Source: Ruminococcaceae bacterium UBA5450 (GTDB lineage Bacteria; Bacillota; Clostridia; Oscillospirales; Acutalibacteraceae). From it: a stretch of 9,051 nt of DNA. The stretch is from contig DIQY01000060.1 in NCBI GenBank assembly GCA_002424295.1, positions 8,503-17,553 of the forward strand, written 5' to 3'. The position numbers and the translations under genes are program-made. Under the pieces are notes generated by a model. The model was not told the origin of the DNA. It did not search any database and saw only the letters and a program-made list of their open reading frames with translations. Every line of letters starts with the position of its first letter. Position 1 is the stretch's first letter. Shown piece by piece: positions 6,885 through 9,051 of the stretch.

Positions 6885-6920
6885 TATTTTGTCGGATGTT
6901 TTATAGAATATTTTGTCGGA
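6885..6920 (-). repeat. 12-nt direct repeat in the 5' leader of the DUF975 gene
   Basis: The minus-strand sequence TCCGACAAAATA occurs at 6920-6909 and again at 6896-6885, with identical copies spaced 24 nt start to start. The second copy ends two bases before the Shine-Dalgarno. By the predicted start site the copies lie at roughly +13 and +37. They could be a protein- or RNA-binding site controlling transcription or translation; this is inference. Confidence 0.6.
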
Positions 6921-6939
6921 CAGTTGGGTAAGTATTTTC

Positions 6940-6967
6940 ATTATATCAAAATTATTGAGAAAATCAA
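6940..6967 (-). promoter_or_regulatory. Sigma-A-like promoter of the DUF975 gene
   Basis: On the minus strand a perfect TATAAT lies at 6945-6940, with TTGATT (6967-6962) 16 nt upstream (or TTTGAT at 17 nt). Transcription would start near 6933, leaving a leader of about 64 nt that contains the direct repeat. Confidence 0.62.
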
Positions 6968-6970
6968 ATC

Positions 6971-7006
6971 AAAATAAAAAAGCCTCTTTGAAAAGATCAA
7001 AAAGGC
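6971..7006 (-). terminator. Intrinsic terminator of the gtrA-glyQS operon
   Basis: On the minus strand GCCTTTTTG (7006-6998) pairs with CAAAGAGGC (6990-6982), including one wobble pair, around a 7-nt loop. TTTTTTATTTT follows. It lies about 20 nt after the glyQS stop codon. It also overlaps the region just upstream of the DUF975 promoter. Confidence 0.8.
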
Positions 7007-7026
7007 CTGGGAATTATCCATTCAGA

Positions 7027-8409
7027 TTAAAAATCTATTTTTGGGGTCAGATATGCAACTAGTTCATCAATCTTGATACGTTCCTGCTGCATCGTATCAC
7101 GGTTACGGACAGTAACGCAGTTGTCCTCTTGTGAATCAAAATCATAAGTGACGCAAAATGGTGTGCCGATTTCATCTTGGCGGCGATAACGTTTACCGAT
7201 AGAACCTGTTTCGTCAAAATCAATCATAAAAGATTTCGAAAGGGTTGCATAAACTTCGTGGGCTTTTTCAGAAAGCTTTTTCGAAAGAGGGAGGACAGCA
7301 GCCTTAAATGGAGCAAGAGACGGATGCAGATGTAAAACGACACGCACGTCTTTCTTCGTTTCGTCAATGACTTCTTCATCATAGGCATCACACAGAAAAG
7401 CCAACGCAACGCGGTCAGCACCGAGAGAAGGTTCTACAACATAGGGAAGGTAATGCTCACCGGTTTCCTGATCAAAATAGGTGAGGTCCTTGCCGGAATG
7501 TTCCTGATGGCGCCCTAAGTCATAATCGGTACGATCGGCGATTCCCCAGAGTTCCCCCCACCCGAATGGAAAAAGATATTCGATATCGGTTGTCGCTTTG
7601 GAATAGAAAGAAAGTTCTTCTTTTTCATGGTCGCGCAGACGTATATTTTCTTTCGTAAGCCCCAAAGAGAGCAGCCAGTTTTCGCAGTAATCTTTCCAGT
7701 AGTGGAACCACTCAAGATCGGTATCCGGTTTGCAGAAAAATTCACATTCCATCTGCTCGAATTCCCGGGTGCGGAAGGTGAAGTTGCCGGGCGTGATTTC
7801 GTTGCGGAAGCTCTTGCCGATCTGGCAGATGCCAAAAGGCAGCTTCTTGCGGGTGGTGCGCTGAACATTCTGGAAGTTTACAAAAATTCCCTGTGCAGTT
7901 TCGGGACGCAGATAGATTTCGTTTTTAGCATCTTCAGTAACGCCCTGAAAAGTTTTAAACATCAGATTGAACTGACGGATATCAGTGAAATTTTCGCCGC
8001 CGCAGTTTGGACATTTGATGTGATTTTCACGGATGAATTTCATCATCTTTTCATTGCTCCAGCCGTCTGCCGGTTCGCCGGTAAAGTCTTCAATCAGTTT
8101 ATCGGCGCGATGGCGAGCCTTGCAGTCTTTACAGTCCATCAGGGGGTCGGAAAAGCCTCCGACGTGACCGCTTGCGACCCAGACTTCCGGATTCATTAAA
8201 ATAGCGCAGTCCAACCCGACATTATAGGGGCTTTCCTGAACAAATTTTTTCATCCATGCTTTTTTAACATTATTTTTAAATTCAACGCCAAGAGGGCCGT
8301 AATCCCATGTGTTGGAAAGACCGCCGTAAATTTCGCTGCCGCTGTAAATAAAGCCGCGATTTTTACATAAGGATACGACCATGTCCATCGTTTTGTCGGT
8401 TGCTTTCAT
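7027..8409 (-). CDS. glyQS: Glycine--tRNA ligase, single-chain alpha2 (GlyQS) type
   Basis: This cytoplasmic class II aminoacyl-tRNA synthetase attaches glycine to tRNA-Gly in an ATP-dependent reaction. The 460 residues match the homodimeric type, not the alpha2beta2 GlyQ/GlyS type. The N-terminal GFIYSGSEIYGGLSNTWDYG segment (19-38) is diagnostic. Two Cys pairs, Cys93/Cys96 and Cys133/Cys136, form a probable zinc site in the insertion. Class II motif 2 is seen as FRNEITPGNFTFRTREFEQ (201-219), and motif 3 as GADRVALAFL (330-339). The C-terminal anticodon-binding domain starts near residue 355. The start ATG at 8409 has AGGGAG about 10 nt upstream. The gene follows gtrA after 16 nt, so the two are probably co-transcribed. 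No T-box leader fits upstream of the operon. Confidence 0.98.
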   Translation of the reverse strand: MKATDKTMDMVVSLCKNRGFIYSGSEIYGGLSNTWDYGPLGVEFKNNVKKAWMKKFVQESPYNVGLDCAILMNPEVWVASGHVGGFSDPLMDCKDCKARHRADKLIEDFTGEPADGWSNEKMMKFIRENHIKCPNCGGENFTDIRQFNLMFKTFQGVTEDAKNEIYLRPETAQGIFVNFQNVQRTTRKKLPFGICQIGKSFRNEITPGNFTFRTREFEQMECEFFCKPDTDLEWFHYWKDYCENWLLSLGLTKENIRLRDHEKEELSFYSKATTDIEYLFPFGWGELWGIADRTDYDLGRHQEHSGKDLTYFDQETGEHYLPYVVEPSLGADRVALAFLCDAYDEEVIDETKKDVRVVLHLHPSLAPFKAAVLPLSKKLSEKAHEVYATLSKSFMIDFDETGSIGKRYRRQDEIGTPFCVTYDFDSQEDNCVTVRNRDTMQQERIKIDELVAYLTPKIDF

Positions 8410-8425
8410 TTTAATAATTCTCCCT

Positions 8426-8845
8426 TTATTTTTTCTTAAAAATGACCAATTTGCTTAGAACGTAATTGATGATAATAACGAGAATATTCGAGATGATTTT
8501 TGCACTCAGATTAGAAGTATGCAAAACTTCAAGGAGCAGCCACATGGTGCCCATATCGACACCTAAAGATAAGAGGCGTGCTCCGACAAAAGTTGCAATT
8601 TCCCATAAAAGCTTTTTGGGAGTAGCTTTGCGACTTTTAAACACAAATAGTTTATTGGTGATAAAAGCAAAAGCAACACTGAGAATCCATGCCAAAAGGT
8701 TGCTGGGTTCCCATGCACAGTGCAGTATATCGGCCATTAACCAGAAAACTACAATGTTAATGACTGTTGTGCAGACGCCAAAGAATAAATAGGAGAGCAT
8801 TTCAGGGGAAGTGAAAAACTTCCATAGCTTTTTAATTTTTTCCAT
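8426..8845 (-). CDS. GtrA family membrane protein
   Basis: This 139-residue protein has four predicted membrane helices (about 16-38, 48-68, 81-104 and 114-136). It also has the two family hallmarks: FITNKLFVFKS after helix 2 (61-71) and INYVLSKLVIFKK at the C-terminus (126-138). GtrA-family proteins are thought to move or flip polyprenyl-linked sugars for cell-surface polysaccharide modification, but the substrate here is unknown and no glycosyltransferase lies next to it. The chosen start is the ATG at 8845, with AAAGGG 7 nt upstream. The TTG at 8863 is an in-frame alternative without a better site. It is the first gene of the operon with glyQS. Confidence 0.9.
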   Translation of the reverse strand: MEKIKKLWKFFTSPEMLSYLFFGVCTTVINIVVFWLMADILHCAWEPSNLLAWILSVAFAFITNKLFVFKSRKATPKKLLWEIATFVGARLLSLGVDMGTMWLLLEVLHTSNLSAKIISNILVIIINYVLSKLVIFKKK

Positions 8846-8882
8846 ATCCCAGCCCTTTTCCAATAAAATTGCTTAGATATTT

Positions 8883-8911
8883 AGTTTATCATTAACAAAG
8901 CCCGCTTTCAA
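8883..8911 (-). promoter_or_regulatory. Promoter of the gtrA-glyQS operon
   Basis: On the minus strand TTGAAA (8911-8906) and TAAACT (8888-8883) are 17 nt apart, with an extended TG one base before the -10. Transcription would start near 8876, about 30 nt before the gtrA ATG. The leader is too short for a T-box riboswitch. Confidence 0.5.
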
Positions 8912-8942
8912 GGGCTGATAGATGATTTTTGTATTTTGTCAC

Positions 8943-8972
8943 TTGACTTTTACAGTCGTTTTCTTATATAAT
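8943..8972 (+). promoter_or_regulatory. Promoter of the tRNA-Pro gene
   Basis: TTGACT (8943-8948) and a perfect TATAAT (8967-8972) are separated by 18 nt. The start site near 8979 would give a 5' leader of about 24 nt before the mature tRNA. This is the strongest promoter match in the window, as expected for a stable RNA gene, and it diverges from the gtrA-glyQS promoter. Confidence 0.68.
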
Positions 8973-9002
8973 AAATAAGCTTCCTGTTGAATAACAGAAT
9001 TT

Positions 9003-9051
9003 CGGGGTGTAGCGCAGCTGGTAGCGCGCCTGCTTTGGGAGCAGGATGCCG
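9003..9051 (+). tRNA. tRNA-Pro (anticodon UGG), 3' partial
   Basis: The 5' acceptor strand CGGGGTG (9003-9009) is followed by TA. The D-arm is GCGC/GCGC (9012-9015 with 9024-9027) with a GG-containing loop. The anticodon arm is CCTGC/GCAGG (9029-9033 with 9041-9045) around the loop TTTGGGA, giving anticodon TGG at 9036-9038. The window ends in the variable region, so the T-arm, 3' acceptor strand and any encoded CCA are outside. The C at position 1 is typical of bacterial tRNA-Pro. Confidence 0.93.

Noticed and set aside
6870..6941. Longer DUF975 start (ATG at 6941)
   Set aside because: This ATG overlaps the predicted -10 box TATAAT; the ATG at 6869 has a perfect AGGAGG 7 nt upstream and starts at the family's usual N-terminus.
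7627..8199. 190-codon open frame on the plus strand opposite glyQS
   Set aside because: It is fully antisense to a well-conserved synthetase gene, with no recognisable domain and no ribosome binding site; a coding shadow.
8899..8916. AGCCC/GGGCT inverted repeat over the -35 of the gtrA-glyQS promoter
   Set aside because: Only five base pairs with an 8-nt loop; too short to claim an operator without comparative data.
1..9051. Search for CRISPR arrays, insertion sequences, phage genes or toxin-antitoxin pairs
   Set aside because: No regularly spaced repeats, terminal inverted repeats, transposase or integrase motifs, or paired small genes were seen; gaps between genes are all under 180 nt.

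Overview
This window looks like chromosomal DNA from an endospore-forming member of the Clostridia (Firmicutes). The evidence is a SpoIIE sporulation phosphatase, the single-chain dimeric-type glycyl-tRNA synthetase (GlyQS), strong AGGAGG-type ribosome binding sites, A/T-rich intergenic regions with sigma-A-like promoters, and intrinsic terminators with long T-tracts. No phage, transposon, CRISPR or plasmid signature was seen. It reads as an ordinary core-genome segment rich in small membrane proteins.

Layout. Positions 1-1892 (+) hold the C-terminal ~629 residues of SpoIIE, whose N-terminus lies outside the window. Positions 1972-2712 (+) encode a two-TM protein resembling the GIDE/BAM family (relatives of the membrane part of eukaryotic MUL1/MAPL). 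It has its own promoter and ends at a long bidirectional terminator shared with the convergent AI-2E-family permease gene (2797-3972, -). A 178-nt divergent region separates that gene from a six-TM DUF308/HdeD-like gene (4151-4774, +), which converges on a radical SAM gene (4865-5968, -). Upstream of it on the same strand lie a DUF975 membrane protein gene (6048-6869, -), then glyQS (7027-8409, -) and a GtrA-family gene (8426-8845, -) that form a two-gene operon read gtrA to glyQS. A divergent promoter region leads to a tRNA-Pro(UGG) gene that runs off the right edge.

How the genes work together. The only clear functional coupling is gtrA-glyQS co-transcription, with a 16-nt gap. SpoIIE dephosphorylates SpoIIAA to activate sigma-F in the forespore. 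The other genes are mostly single transcription units bounded by recognisable promoters and terminators. Several starts were moved from the longest ORF to internal ATG codons with good Shine-Dalgarno spacing (radical SAM, DUF975, GtrA).

Most notable points: a bacterial GIDE/BAM-like protein next to spoIIE, with a hairpin that would hide its ribosome binding site only in read-through transcripts; a radical SAM enzyme with a reduced, SPASM-like C-terminal cysteine pattern and a terminator hairpin just before its ribosome binding site; a 12-nt direct repeat in the leader of the DUF975 gene; and a glyQS operon with no room for a T-box leader. I did not find a convincing new multi-gene system.
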